Shown: in pieces, positions 9,042 to 18,668 of the stretch
How positions within the stretch are numbered: the first letter of the stretch is position 1
Layout of the letters: each line of letters opens with the position of its first letter
Source of the DNA: Desulfurobacterium sp. TC5-1
Lineage (GTDB): Bacteria; Aquificota; Aquificia; Desulfurobacteriales; Desulfurobacteriaceae
DNA: 64,000 nucleotides
Assembly: GCF_000421485.1 (NCBI RefSeq)
Contig: NZ_ATXC01000001.1
Span: forward strand, 1,109,087 to 1,173,086
Direction: 5' to 3'
Translations under genes and position numbers: made by a program
The notes under the pieces: model-generated
The model's database searches: none
Told to the model about the DNA's origin: nothing
Seen by the model: the letters and a program-made list of their open reading frames with translations, nothing else

Positions 9042-11159
9042 ATGGAAAAAAGAATTTTCGAAGCTTTACATAAATTGAACAAACCCCTTAAAGCAAGAGA
9101 GATAGCAAAGTTTTTAGGCATACCGCCTGAAGAGAGAGAGGCTTTAAGAGAAAAGCTGAAAGAGATGGCTAAAAGCGGGAAGCTTGTAAAACTTAAAGGT
9201 GCAAAGTATGCCCTTCCGGAGAAGTTAAACCTAATTGTAGGTAAATTATGTGCTTATAAGGAAGGTTTTGGTTTTGTTGATCCGCTTGAAGGCGGCAAAG
9301 GCGTTTTTGTTCCAGGAAGAAACATGGCAGGGGCGATGAACGGAGATATTGTCGCTGTTCAAGTAGTAAAAGAAGGGAAAGATGGAAAGCGAGAAGGAAA
9401 AATTGTTTCTATCATTGACAGGGCTGTGAAAAAAGTTGTTGGAAGGGTTGAAAAGTATAAAAAACACTGCTTCGTTGTTCCTGAGGACAAAAGGATACGG
9501 TACGACGTTATTCTCACATCTGAAGATTTCAAAAACGTTGAAGACGGAGATTACGTTGTTGCAGAGATAATTTCTTATCCTTCAGAGACGAGAGGTCCTG
9601 TTGGTAGGGTTGTTGAAAATCTTGGTAAAAGCGGTCCAAAACTTGATATAGAACTGATTATCAGAAAGTATGATCTTCCCGTTGAATTTCCGCAGGAGGT
9701 TTTGGAAGAGGCGGAAAAGATACCTCAAGAGGTTTCAATATCTGATATTAAAGGGAGGGTTGATTTAAGAGAGCAACTGACATTTACAATAGATGGAGAA
9801 ACTGCCAGAGATTTTGACGACGCGGTTGCCATAGAAAAATTACCAAACGGTAATTACAGGCTTTTTGTTCACATTGCAGATGTTTCCCACTACGTTAAGC
9901 CGGGAAGTGCCCTTGATAAAGAGGCTTACAACAGAGGGACGAGTGTCTATTTTCCTGATAGATGTATTCCTATGCTTCCCGAAAGACTTTCAAACGGTAT
10001 CTGTTCCTTAAATCCTGATGTTGACAGATTGACCTTCACCTGTGAGATGGAGATAAACAGGCACGGCATAGTTGTTGATTACAAGATTTACGAAAGTGTT
10101 ATTCACAGCAAAGCAAGACTTACTTACAATATAGCTCAGAAGATAATAGACGGTGATGAGGAAGCTAAACGTGATTTTCCCCATGTAGTTGAGTCTCTTA
10201 ACCACATGTACCGGTTAGCACAGATTCTTCACAGAAAAAGGTACAAGAGGGGGAGTATTGACTTTGATCTTCCGGAGCCTGTAGTTGTTCTCAATGCGGA
10301 AGGGGAACCAATAGACATATACAAAGCGGAAAGACTTTGGTCTCACAGGCTGATAGAGGAATTTATGATTATTGCCAACGAGACTGTTGCAGAGTTTATG
10401 TTCTGGGCTGACTATCCGTCTGTTTACAGGATTCATGAATCGCCGGACAGGGAAAAACTTGCAGAGTTTCTGAACTTTGTTAAATCCCTTGGCATAAAAG
10501 TTCCAAATATAAAAAACGATGTTCAACCCAAACTTCTTCAAAAGATTCTTGAACAGGTTGCAGGAAAACCGGAGGAAAAACTTGTTAATTATCTCATGCT
10601 AAGGACAATGGCAAGGGCAAAGTATTCCCCTGATAACATAGGGCATTTTGGACTTGCTTCAACCTGCTATACGCATTTTACATCGCCTATAAGGCGTTAT
10701 GCTGACCTTCAACTTCATCGTTTGATTAAAATGGCTTTGAAGGGCGAATTTAATAGTGACAACATATCTTTTTGGGAAGAAAAGCTTGAGAGGATATGTA
10801 AACACATTACGGAAAGATCCATTAACGCCGATGAAGCCGAAAGGGATGTTGTTCAACTTAAACAACTTCAGTATGCAGTAAACCACGTAGGCGAAGTGTT
10901 CGAAAGTATAGTTACAGGTGTTTCTGAACAGGGGCTTTTTATAGAAACCGTGGAGGAGCTGATTCCGGGTTTTGTTCATGTTTCTTCCCTTAAAAACGAC
11001 TACTATATCTGTATTCCAAAGCAGTACTGCCTTTTAGGAGAAAGGACGAAAACTCTCTTTAGAATAGGTGACAGGGTATTAGCCAAACTTATTGGCGTGG
11101 ATGTTGAAAACAGAAAGGCAGAGTTTGAGATTGTTAAGAAACTTCAACCGTCACGGTAA
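9042..11159 (+). CDS. rnr: Ribonuclease R (RNB-family 3'-5' exoribonuclease)
   Basis: Processive 3'-5' exoribonuclease of structured RNA. The ATG at 9042 follows AGGAGG at ideal distance and is preferred to an upstream GTG at 9000, giving 705 residues. N-terminal winged-helix-like region (about 1-65), two cold-shock/OB domains (GFGFVDPLEGGKGVFVP), the RNB catalytic domain with TIDGETARDFDDAVAIE carrying the metal-binding aspartates, HIADVSHYVKPGS, and YTHFTSPIRRYADLQLHR, and a C-terminal S1 domain (LIPGFVHVSSL). It stands alone between tlyA and rpsT. Confidence 0.94.
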   Translation: MEKRIFEALHKLNKPLKAREIAKFLGIPPEEREALREKLKEMAKSGKLVKLKGAKYALPEKLNLIVGKLCAYKEGFGFVDPLEGGKGVFVPGRNMAGAMNGDIVAVQVVKEGKDGKREGKIVSIIDRAVKKVVGRVEKYKKHCFVVPEDKRIRYDVILTSEDFKNVEDGDYVVAEIISYPSETRGPVGRVVENLGKSGPKLDIELIIRKYDLPVEFPQEVLEEAEKIPQEVSISDIKGRVDLREQLTFTIDGETARDFDDAVAIEKLPNGNYRLFVHIADVSHYVKPGSALDKEAYNRGTSVYFPDRCIPMLPERLSNGICSLNPDVDRLTFTCEMEINRHGIVVDYKIYESVIHSKARLTYNIAQKIIDGDEEAKRDFPHVVESLNHMYRLAQILHRKRYKRGSIDFDLPEPVVVLNAEGEPIDIYKAERLWSHRLIEEFMIIANETVAEFMFWADYPSVYRIHESPDREKLAEFLNFVKSLGIKVPNIKNDVQPKLLQKILEQVAGKPEEKLVNYLMLRTMARAKYSPDNIGHFGLASTCYTHFTSPIRRYADLQLHRLIKMALKGEFNSDNISFWEEKLERICKHITERSINADEAERDVVQLKQLQYAVNHVGEVFESIVTGVSEQGLFIETVEELIPGFVHVSSLKNDYYICIPKQYCLLGERTKTLFRIGDRVLAKLIGVDVENRKAEFEIVKKLQPSR

Positions 11160-11161
11160 AC

Positions 11162-11188
11162 TTGAAAAGTTTTGCCTTTTGCTATAAA
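11162..11188 (+). promoter_or_regulatory. Candidate promoter of rpsT
   Basis: TTGAAA at 11162-11167 and TATAAA at 11183-11188 are separated by 15 bases, short but plausible for a sigma-70-type promoter, and lie about 40 bases ahead of the rpsT start in a gap where a promoter is expected. Prediction by eye only. Confidence 0.35.
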
Positions 11189-11227
11189 CTTTGACACTGC
11201 AAAATAGAAAGAAAGGAGGTGTTTTTA

Positions 11228-11509
11228 ATGCCAAATATAAAATCTGCAAAGAAGCGTCTTCGCCAGAGTATTAAGAGACGTGAAAGAAATAGAATGTACG
11301 TGAAAAGGCTTAAGACAGAATCCAAGAAAGTTCTCAAGGCAGTTGAAGAAAAGAATCTTGAGCTTGCTAAAGAACAACTTAGAATCGCTATGAAGTATAT
11401 TGAAAGAGCGGCTGCGAGAGGCGTTATTCACAAGAACGAAGCTGCAAGAAGAATGTCAAAAATTGCCAAATCAGTTGCCGAGCTTGAAAAAGAACTTGCG
11501 CAGGGCTAA
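11228..11509 (+). CDS. rpsT: 30S ribosomal protein S20
   Basis: Primary 16S rRNA-binding protein of the small subunit. 93 residues, strongly basic at the N-terminus (MPNIKSAKKRLRQSIKRRER) with the family's ANIKSA-like start, and a helical C-terminal half with GVIHKNEAARRMSKIAK. The ATG at 11228 follows AAAGGAGG; an upstream in-frame GTG is not needed. It ends at a hairpin shared with the convergent gene. Confidence 0.95.
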   Translation: MPNIKSAKKRLRQSIKRRERNRMYVKRLKTESKKVLKAVEEKNLELAKEQLRIAMKYIERAAARGVIHKNEAARRMSKIAKSVAELEKELAQG

Positions 11510-11518
11510 TCGGCCCTG
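11501..11518. terminator. Short hairpin at the rpsT 3' end
   Basis: CAGGGC (11501-11506) and GCCCTG (11513-11518) form a six-bp stem that overlaps the rpsT stop, followed on the plus strand by TGCCTTATTTAT. The stem is short and the U-tract poor, but its place between convergent genes suits a terminator. Confidence 0.4.
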
Positions 11519-11530
11519 TGCCTTATTTAT

Positions 11531-14413
11531 CTACCATCTGGCGTTAACTGTAATTCCCGCTGAAAGTACATCACCTGTAGGTGTGTAACTCAGATATCCA
11601 TTTGCCGTAAAGTATTCGCTTATTTGCCAGAAAGCGTTACCGGTATAAGCTCGCCTGTCATTACTTGATGCCACTTTGAAACTGTATTTTATATCACCAC
11701 CTTTAGGAACCACAGAAAGGCTCAAGTTAGTGGTAGAGGTATTTTCACCGTCCTCTCTTCGAATATAACCCTGGGATACACTTATCTTCAGTATTTCAGA
11801 TGGCGTCCAGGTAGCTGCTATAGAATAAACATCCGTTGTAGTTGTTGAAATATTATGCTGGATAGAACCTGCAACATTTAAACTCGGGAAAAGTTTTGCG
11901 TTAATGTTAAGCTTCGTCATATAACTTGTAGCGCTGATTTTAGTTATTTCATTCGTTGTTTTAACAATATCGTTTGAAAGTCCTGCATTCAGTCCAGTGA
12001 ATAATTTTGCATTTAACCCTGAACTTACAATGAATGATGAAGAGGTTTTATCGTAGTTTATAAAGTTTTCTATGTATCCTGTTCCGGCCCGGAGCGAGAG
12101 TGTTCTCAGCGGTTGAGCTTTTATTTCTATGTTCGCTCTTTGAGAACTCCGCGTGTCCTGATCCTTTATAAAATAATCCGTTCTTCCAGCCCCTGCCCCT
12201 ATCTGTATGTACCTATATCGCCACAGGCCGGATAGTGTATGAGAAAGCTTACTGCTCAATTCTTCACCAGCCCTACTTGTTCTTTCGTAATGAAAAGAAT
12301 AACCTAATTTTAAAGGAAGCTTTATCCTGAGGCCTACTTTAGTGGTGTCGCCGTGGGTTGACAAGTCATTAATTACCGTAGTTGCGTTTACTGCTCGCTC
12401 GTAGGCCTCAACTTCCGTCACATATCCGGTATTGACAACGGAAGTGGCGGTCAAAACAAGCTTTATGTAGTTGTCCTCTATTCTCTGAGGGAGAACAAAG
12501 TTTAATGTTTGCGTCTGATTATCGTATGAGAATGGAATATCTGAAGCTACTATGTTCCATACATTACCGTCACTGCTTGTATAAAGATCCCAGTGTAGTG
12601 TTGATATATCTGTAGCGGTTAGATTTCCACCGATGTAAAGAGTTATGAGATCGACCGGTTGATAATTTGCATTTATTGCTATGTTTTCATAAACCGTTTG
12701 AAGATTTATACCAGCATCTGTACTGTAATCGTTATCTGTTAGTAATGCATTTGGTGTCAGCGTTCCTATTGCCGGTGAAGTATCAACACCGCTTAATCCT
12801 GAAATGGAAGTTACTTTTTGGTAGAAAAATCCGTTAACACTCTTTAGTGAATATCGACTGTTAGAATAGTAGATGCTTTCTGTAGCAGAGAAGAAAACGC
12901 GACCATTGAGAAAAGATTTTTTTGCCGAGATATTAATATTGTGGTTGGTTGTTTCGGTAAATACTTGCCTTATGTGATCTTCTGTCCTTGAATGACTGTA
13001 AGAGTAACCTATCGTAAATTTTCTTTTGTAGCTGTAGCCTGTTGACAGTCTCCTTGTATATGTATCTGCATCTGTAGAGTCGGAGTACGCTGAATTCCTT
13101 GATACTGCGGCTGTAATGTAGGGATATTTTGGCTCCCACATTGAGGAGAATAGGAGCTCGTAGTTTGTATTTTTTCCATCATATCCAGATGATGTTTTTG
13201 ATTCCACCAAGTTTACCGAAGAGGAAAGATGAAAAATATCATTTATTAACCGTCCATTTATTCCTGGCCGAAATGTTGACTGCCACGCGCCGGTGTCCAA
13301 GTGGTATTTAGAATATCCTACAGAAACAAGGTACTTTATGCCATCAGTTATTTCGCCAGGCGTGTTTAAGTTGTAATTTTCATTGAAAGAACTACCTTTT
13401 TCACTGTCTTTGTAAGAAGTGTTGTACTGCCATTGGGCAAAAATATTAAGAGTCCTGTCTATTAAAGGAAAAAGTGTGGAAAACTCTTTTTTTCCTGTTA
13501 TATAAGGTTCCTTTTCCGGAACAGTTACTTCTCCAGAAAGTTTTGTTCTTATTACCTTAAGCTTGTTTGCCTTTATGAGCTTCGTAGATTCCATTACTAT
13601 TTGTTTAAGTTCCTTTTGCATTTTAAAACTATTAATTGTTGAATTTTCTTTTTCAGGGGCAAGTGGATTATTTATCTCTTTTAATTTGATTTTCTCAACT
13701 TTCTCTTTAACTTCCGGTGGTACTGCCTGAATTACAACTTCTGCCTTACTTCCTGGAACAACTGGAGCTTTTATGACCGGAACGGACGAAGGAACTAATT
13801 CTTTCTTTGCTTCCTTTAGCTTTTCCTGTTGTCTCTCAAGTCCAAGTTTGGTTGGAGAGGTGGGCACTATGCATGTTTTAATTGGTAAGAAAGTTAACTT
13901 TGCTTGCAGTCTTTTTGCCTCTTCCCGGGTTCTGGCAAGAAATACTCTTACAGTGTAGTATCCTGCATCTGTTTTATACAGGAAGGCCTCTTTTTTTATC
14001 TTTACTGGAAGCCGATCGAGAAGTTTTTGGGCTGTTTTTTTGTTATTAGTGGTTATTAACTGAACAGAATATAGAAAATTATCAGGGGTTTTTACCAATT
14101 TTACAGGTAAACCGCTGGCTTTTAAAATAGATTTGTATCTATAAAGGACAGATGGCGATGTTACAAGAAAAACTCTTATACTATATTTCTTTCCTTCCTG
14201 ATATATGTATGCGCTTTTTCTTAAATTTTCTGGTAGAGAGAGAATAAATTCAAAAGCCTTTCTCTTATCTTTAAATATTGCAACTTCAAATGAGTATAAA
14301 TAACCCTTCATTTCAATATCTTTGTAAGTTAACGGCGGTACAGCGTAGGCGGCATTTCCTATCCCCAGTCCCAAGAAAAAAGCTACCAGTATAACTTTCC
14401 CTGTTCTCTTCAT
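11531..14413 (-). CDS. SPOR-repeat outer-membrane beta-barrel protein with a discoidin-like insert
   Basis: 960 residues from the ATG at 14413, which gives a clean signal peptide (MKRTGKVILVAFFLGLGIG, AAYA). An in-frame GTG nine codons upstream is the alternative. About residues 38-185 hold two SPOR-like repeats (LYSFEVAIFKDKRKAFEFI and LYSVQLITTNNKKTAQKLL), a fold that binds denuded peptidoglycan. A linker rich in Lys/Pro follows, then many alternating aromatic strands typical of a large beta-barrel (GYSYKRKFTIGYSYSHSR), ending in a C-terminal strand closing in NARW. At about 565-675 an insert with DLYTSSDGNVW resembles F5/8 type C (discoidin) domains. Family not recognised; an envelope-spanning role is inferred. 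Confidence 0.7.
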   Translation of the reverse strand: MKRTGKVILVAFFLGLGIGNAAYAVPPLTYKDIEMKGYLYSFEVAIFKDKRKAFEFILSLPENLRKSAYIYQEGKKYSIRVFLVTSPSVLYRYKSILKASGLPVKLVKTPDNFLYSVQLITTNNKKTAQKLLDRLPVKIKKEAFLYKTDAGYYTVRVFLARTREEAKRLQAKLTFLPIKTCIVPTSPTKLGLERQQEKLKEAKKELVPSSVPVIKAPVVPGSKAEVVIQAVPPEVKEKVEKIKLKEINNPLAPEKENSTINSFKMQKELKQIVMESTKLIKANKLKVIRTKLSGEVTVPEKEPYITGKKEFSTLFPLIDRTLNIFAQWQYNTSYKDSEKGSSFNENYNLNTPGEITDGIKYLVSVGYSKYHLDTGAWQSTFRPGINGRLINDIFHLSSSVNLVESKTSSGYDGKNTNYELLFSSMWEPKYPYITAAVSRNSAYSDSTDADTYTRRLSTGYSYKRKFTIGYSYSHSRTEDHIRQVFTETTNHNINISAKKSFLNGRVFFSATESIYYSNSRYSLKSVNGFFYQKVTSISGLSGVDTSPAIGTLTPNALLTDNDYSTDAGINLQTVYENIAINANYQPVDLITLYIGGNLTATDISTLHWDLYTSSDGNVWNIVASDIPFSYDNQTQTLNFVLPQRIEDNYIKLVLTATSVVNTGYVTEVEAYERAVNATTVINDLSTHGDTTKVGLRIKLPLKLGYSFHYERTSRAGEELSSKLSHTLSGLWRYRYIQIGAGAGRTDYFIKDQDTRSSQRANIEIKAQPLRTLSLRAGTGYIENFINYDKTSSSFIVSSGLNAKLFTGLNAGLSNDIVKTTNEITKISATSYMTKLNINAKLFPSLNVAGSIQHNISTTTTDVYSIAATWTPSEILKISVSQGYIRREDGENTSTTNLSLSVVPKGGDIKYSFKVASSNDRRAYTGNAFWQISEYFTANGYLSYTPTGDVLSAGITVNARW

Positions 14414-14567
14414 TTTCAACCTTTGTGCGGTTAAAATCACAGAGATTTTATACCTTACTGGAGGGTTTTTGTCAACATATGAACAAATTTATTGTAGTGT
14501 GAGTATATGCAGATTCTTTTTGTTACAATTGTAATCGCAACCTGTAAATTAACAGCAAGGAGGAAGT

Positions 14568-15620
14568 GTGAGGAAGTTAATTATTGCCTTTTTCACTTTA
14601 ATTTTCTCTTTTTCTCTCTGCTTTGGAAGTACCTTTGATAATATGATAGAAGCATTGAAAAAAGGAGAAATTGAAAAGGCTTACTACTATCAGAAAAGAT
14701 TGCCAGAAAGCGAAAAGAAACTTTTAGAAATTCTTATTCTCTTGCATCAAAATCGATTGTTGGATGCGGAATTTCTTTCAGGGAAATATGTCCCTTGTAA
14801 CGTGCTATACCTTCCGGCGGGAACATATGCACTTGTGGTAGATAAAGTAAATGAAATTTTATACGTTTTAAAAGAGCAGGAAGGTATTCCTGTAATAGTG
14901 ACAAGATTTAACTGCATAACCGGTAAAAAACCAGGTGATAAATTAAAAGAAGGAGACCAAAGAACACCGGAAGGGATTTACATTCCTCTTTATTGGCGGA
15001 CGCACCTTCCAAAAATCTACGGACCCGGAGCTTATGTTCTTAACTACCCAAACCTTATAGACAGAAAAATCCTTCACAGGGGCGGTCACGGGATATGGAT
15101 TCACGGTATGGATACACCGTCCCGTCCACCTCACAGCACGAACGGCTGTATCGTTCTTGAAAACAAAAATTTAAGGAAACTTAGAAAATATATAAAGCCG
15201 AAAGAGACACCGGTAATAATAGTTGATGAGCTGTGCAAAGAACCTTTAAAAACGTTTATTTCAGAAAGAAACTCTCTTGTAGACTTTGTCTATAAATGGA
15301 AAACAGCCTGGGAAAATTCGCCTAAAAATTTGCAAAAGTATTTTTCCTTCTACTCCCGTCATTTCGTCACGGATAAATACAACTTTAATGAGTGGAAAAA
15401 GTACAAAGAAAAAGTTACATCCCATAAAAAATGGGTTAAAATAAAGGTGTCAAACCTCACAATTAGTAGAGACGGTAGATTATTGAGTTTTGGCCGCCTA
15501 TATTTAATATCGTTTGATATGAAATATAGGTCAAACAACTATAATTGGCAGGGACATAAGTTGCTCTATGTAACAAAAGAAGGTGACAAATGGAAAATAC
15601 TGGGAGAAGAGAGTTTTTAA
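14568..15620 (+). CDS. L,D-transpeptidase/carboxypeptidase (YkuD) with NTF2-like C-terminal domain
   Basis: Secreted peptidoglycan enzyme. 350 residues: signal peptide ([18 protein letters not shown]), a helical region, a YkuD domain at about 85-225 and a C-terminal NTF2-like domain (about 240-350). The catalytic motif [19 protein letters not shown] holds the His and Cys of the family. This arrangement matches Helicobacter Csd6 and Campylobacter Pgp2, which trim tripeptide stems to dipeptides and set helical cell shape. GTG start follows AAGGAGGA. It overlaps the next gene, a Csd4/Pgp1-like peptidase, supporting a joint job in stem-peptide trimming (inference). Confidence 0.85.
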   Translation: MRKLIIAFFTLIFSFSLCFGSTFDNMIEALKKGEIEKAYYYQKRLPESEKKLLEILILLHQNRLLDAEFLSGKYVPCNVLYLPAGTYALVVDKVNEILYVLKEQEGIPVIVTRFNCITGKKPGDKLKEGDQRTPEGIYIPLYWRTHLPKIYGPGAYVLNYPNLIDRKILHRGGHGIWIHGMDTPSRPPHSTNGCIVLENKNLRKLRKYIKPKETPVIIVDELCKEPLKTFISERNSLVDFVYKWKTAWENSPKNLQKYFSFYSRHFVTDKYNFNEWKKYKEKVTSHKKWVKIKVSNLTISRDGRLLSFGRLYLISFDMKYRSNNYNWQGHKLLYVTKEGDKWKILGEESF

Positions 15621-16693
15621 AAACTACGTTTGTAAAAATATTGGGGTTCTCCACTATCTCATTTCCCGCCAGGGCAGCGGCTTCTTCTAACAGGAAAGAC
15701 CGTCTTCACTTTGTGTTTCCGGACAAACCTATGGAGATTTCCTGCAAATCTGGTGTTAGAAAGGGCGGCAGGATAGTTGTAATAGGTGGTATTCACGGCA
15801 ATGAGCCCGGTGCCTACAAAGCTGCCGATATGCTCATGGACGTAGAAGTTGAAAAAGGTGAATTAATCATTCTGCCCCGAAGCAACTTTACGTCCATACT
15901 TGCGTTTAAGCGGGGATACAATGGCGATATGAATAGGAAGTTTGCACACCTTTCACAGAACGACCCTGATTATCCTAACGTTAAGAAAATAAAAGAAATT
16001 ATCAGAGAATATAAACCCGACGTAGTCCTTTCACTTCACGACGGCTTCGGTTTCCATTCCGTCAATAAAAACGCGTGGGGGCAGTGCATCGTTATAGATG
16101 AGAAGATTTATAAAAGCTTCAATCTATATTCTGTCGCCTCTAAAGTTTCTTCTTATGTTAACAGTTTTATCAGCAGAAAAGAGTGGAAAATTCCAGTCTA
16201 TTCGACCAGAACTTTCAGTCCGGATACGAAGCATAAGGAGCAGAGAAAGTCTCTCACCTACTTCTGCCTGTCAAAGTGTGATACGCCTGCCTTTTGTCTT
16301 GAGGTTTCAAAACAGCTTCCCTCTTTAAAGGAAAAAGTTAGATTTCACCTTTTAATGATTAAAAGATTTTTCGATATTTATGGTGTAGAAATAAAACCAT
16401 CATTTGAGCAAATTTACGCAGACTTTCTGAGGGAAAAAGAAACTGAAAAAGGGTGTATAGCTGTTAAGCTAAACATTAACGGAAGGAATCTTCTTGTTTC
16501 TAATTCTAAAACCTTTAAAATTCCGGCTGGCTCAGAAATTTCTTTTGCATCTTTTATCGGTGGCAGAGGAACATTTGGCGTACCAAGAGGAGTTAATCTA
16601 AACTGGAAAGCATTTTACATAAAGAATGGCCTTTCTGTTGACGTAAAAAACGATTTTGAAAGGATTTTTAGCCTGCATTTTCTAAGAGCTTAG
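15590..16693 (+). CDS. M14-family carboxypeptidase-like protein with twin-arginine signal
   Basis: 367 residues. N-terminus [10 protein letters not shown] followed by a hydrophobic stretch and ARAAA is a Tat export signal. The catalytic domain has zinc-ligand motif [15 protein letters not shown] (HxxE) and a later HDGFGFH that could supply the third ligand, plus CLEVSKQLP with a possible catalytic glutamate. M14 members of this kind include succinylglutamate desuccinylases and the cell-shape D,L-carboxypeptidases Csd4/Pgp1. Adjacency to a Csd6/Pgp2-like gene (31-base overlap) favours the latter. The 3' end overlaps the convergent SPOR gene by 26 bases. Confidence 0.75.
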   Translation: MENTGRREFLKTTFVKILGFSTISFPARAAASSNRKDRLHFVFPDKPMEISCKSGVRKGGRIVVIGGIHGNEPGAYKAADMLMDVEVEKGELIILPRSNFTSILAFKRGYNGDMNRKFAHLSQNDPDYPNVKKIKEIIREYKPDVVLSLHDGFGFHSVNKNAWGQCIVIDEKIYKSFNLYSVASKVSSYVNSFISRKEWKIPVYSTRTFSPDTKHKEQRKSLTYFCLSKCDTPAFCLEVSKQLPSLKEKVRFHLLMIKRFFDIYGVEIKPSFEQIYADFLREKETEKGCIAVKLNINGRNLLVSNSKTFKIPAGSEISFASFIGGRGTFGVPRGVNLNWKAFYIKNGLSVDVKNDFERIFSLHFLRA

Positions 16694-17678
16694 AGGTTTT
16701 TTTCCTGAATTCTTCTGCCTTTTTGAGATAGTTTTCTGCTGCTTCCGGTCTTGCGTTTTTTCTTAAAATTTCTGCAAGTTTCTCACAGGCAGTGGCAGCT
16801 TCTGAAAATATACCCAATTGAGATAGTACCTCTATGTATATTTTCCACACTAAAATGTCATCGGGATGTTTAAGTAAATAACGAGGTGTTTCTCTAAGAA
16901 TAAAGTTAAAGTCCTGATCTTGAAGTTTCATCAGTATAAGAGACCGAAAATCACCTATTTTTCTATAATGATATTCCAGGATTTTTTTGGATGTTTTTAG
17001 AGGTATGCATTTAAGAGCGTTAACATATACATTCTGAAATTTGTCTCCAATACAACACAGGGTTTCCTCTACATTATATTTTCTTAATAGCATTACGGCC
17101 ACAGCAGCGGCGCTTATTCCGGATACTGCCATTACCACGTAGAGTAAATACTTTTTAAACATAGAACTGTTTATGATTTCCTTTCTAACAGATTTAGTGG
17201 GCTTAAGCTCCTTTTTAACTTTAACCGAATTTCCTTCTCTGGAAACTGATGATCTTTGATTGTATTGCTGCTTTTTATTTGATATTTCTGGTTTATTTAT
17301 ATTTGGTTGCTCTCTCTTTTTTTCAGGTGGAAAAAAACCCTTTTCTATCGTTCTTTCAGGGTCATAATAATTTAAAGTTATATAAGCAGTGGGAGATATC
17401 TTTTTTATCTCCGGATGCTTTTTAAGGTAATTTCTCGCTTCCTGCTTCGTTTTAAAAAATCCCACCCTAACCTTGTATCTGGTTTTTACCTTATCGATTC
17501 TTGAGTATTCTAATTTTTCTATCTTCTTAAAGACAATCTCGGCTTCTCTTTTATCTTTTGTGTTTACTAACTGTATTGTATACACGGGCGTTTCTTTTGC
17601 GTATACATCATTTAAAAAACTAACAAAGAAAATAAGTGATAAAGTGGCTATCAAAAAAATCTTAAAGATTTTTTTCAT
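16668..17678 (-). CDS. SPOR-domain protein with one membrane helix and TPR-like tail
   Basis: 336 residues from the ATG at 17678 (GAGGT upstream). A signal peptide ([21 protein letters not shown], cut after DVYA) leads to one SPOR-like domain at about 30-105 ([19 protein letters not shown]). A charged Gln/Lys/Pro linker follows, then a membrane helix at about 178-200 ([21 protein letters not shown]), then a helical TPR-like tail ([30 protein letters not shown]). This topology puts SPOR in the periplasm and the repeats in the cytoplasm. It resembles the SPOR region of the 11.5 kb protein. No family name assigned. Confidence 0.65.
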   Translation of the reverse strand: MKKIFKIFLIATLSLIFFVSFLNDVYAKETPVYTIQLVNTKDKREAEIVFKKIEKLEYSRIDKVKTRYKVRVGFFKTKQEARNYLKKHPEIKKISPTAYITLNYYDPERTIEKGFFPPEKKREQPNINKPEISNKKQQYNQRSSVSREGNSVKVKKELKPTKSVRKEIINSSMFKKYLLYVVMAVSGISAAAVAVMLLRKYNVEETLCCIGDKFQNVYVNALKCIPLKTSKKILEYHYRKIGDFRSLILMKLQDQDFNFILRETPRYLLKHPDDILVWKIYIEVLSQLGIFSEAATACEKLAEILRKNARPEAAENYLKKAEEFRKKTSKLLENAG

Positions 17679-17897
17679 CAAATTACCTCTCTTTTAAAGA
17701 GAATATACCCGCCTAAATTTTTAACATCGTCTAATTATATATAAACTTCATCCGTCTTTCCACTACCCGACTTCAGATATAAATTTAGATTTTAGATGGA
17801 TTTAACTTAGTGAGAAGGATAATCTCGCTTTTGATAGTTCCACAACGGCGATATTTTTTTATAATTTACATATATGCTTTTCGTCAGGAGTCCAGAA

Positions 17898-18668
17898 ATG
17901 TCAAAAGTATCCATAGATGAAACCTTTGTTAAGCTTTTAAGTCATTACGGTCTGACATCTTATGAGGCAAAAGCCTACTATGCACTTCTTGTTCTTGGAG
18001 AATCGACTGCTACAAACATCGCAAAGCTGGCCGGAATTCCACAACAGAGAGTTTACGATGCTCTTGCCTCTTTAGAAAGAAAGGGATTTATACATACCCG
18101 ACATACAAATCCTAAAAAATTCCTGCCTTTTAATCCTAAAGAGGCTCTTGAAAATAGAATTAAGCAGTTAAGACTTGAATTTGAGGTTAAAGAACGGGAA
18201 TTAAAAAAATTGATTCCTGTAATAGAAGAGAAAGTGCCGGAGTTCAGGGAGAAGAAATACATACGTTCTCAGGTTAGAATTTTAGAAGGAAATGAATCCA
18301 TCGTTTCAAAAGTTATAGAAATGCTTTCTTCTGCCAGAGAGGTTGTGAAGGTTAGTGGTATTAAGCCGCTCTACGTTCTTGGTTGCAAGGGTAGCCTTGG
18401 AAAGTATATAAAGCCGGGCGTAAAAATATTTGCCATGGGAAAGTTTGATAAGGAATGTACAGAGGAGATTAAAAAGTTTAACGGTGAGATAAAGAATGTT
18501 GATGTATCCTTCAGGTATCAGCTCATCGTTGATAACAAAAAACTTTTAATGGTTTATGTAGATAACGACAACATGCCTTACGGCTTTTATACGGAAAATC
18601 CGCTTCTCATAGAACCTTATATTTTCTACTTTGACAAAGCCTGGGAAAGCGGCAGTGAGAACTGTTAA
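17898..18668 (+). CDS. TrmB-family transcriptional regulator
   Basis: 256 residues from the ATG at 17898, which follows AGGAG; an ATG 24 bases upstream lacks a ribosome site. The N-terminal winged helix (LTSYEAKAYYALLVLGESTATNIA, IPQQRVYDALASLERKGFI) is the TrmB signature. A coiled coil spans about 85-115 and a C-terminal phospholipase D-like effector domain follows. TrmB regulators usually sense sugars, and the convergent neighbour is a sugar-nucleotide epimerase, but a link is only inferred. The 216-base upstream gap holds a TATAAT at 17860. Confidence 0.85.
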   Translation: MSKVSIDETFVKLLSHYGLTSYEAKAYYALLVLGESTATNIAKLAGIPQQRVYDALASLERKGFIHTRHTNPKKFLPFNPKEALENRIKQLRLEFEVKERELKKLIPVIEEKVPEFREKKYIRSQVRILEGNESIVSKVIEMLSSAREVVKVSGIKPLYVLGCKGSLGKYIKPGVKIFAMGKFDKECTEEIKKFNGEIKNVDVSFRYQLIVDNKKLLMVYVDNDNMPYGFYTENPLLIEPYIFYFDKAWESGSENC

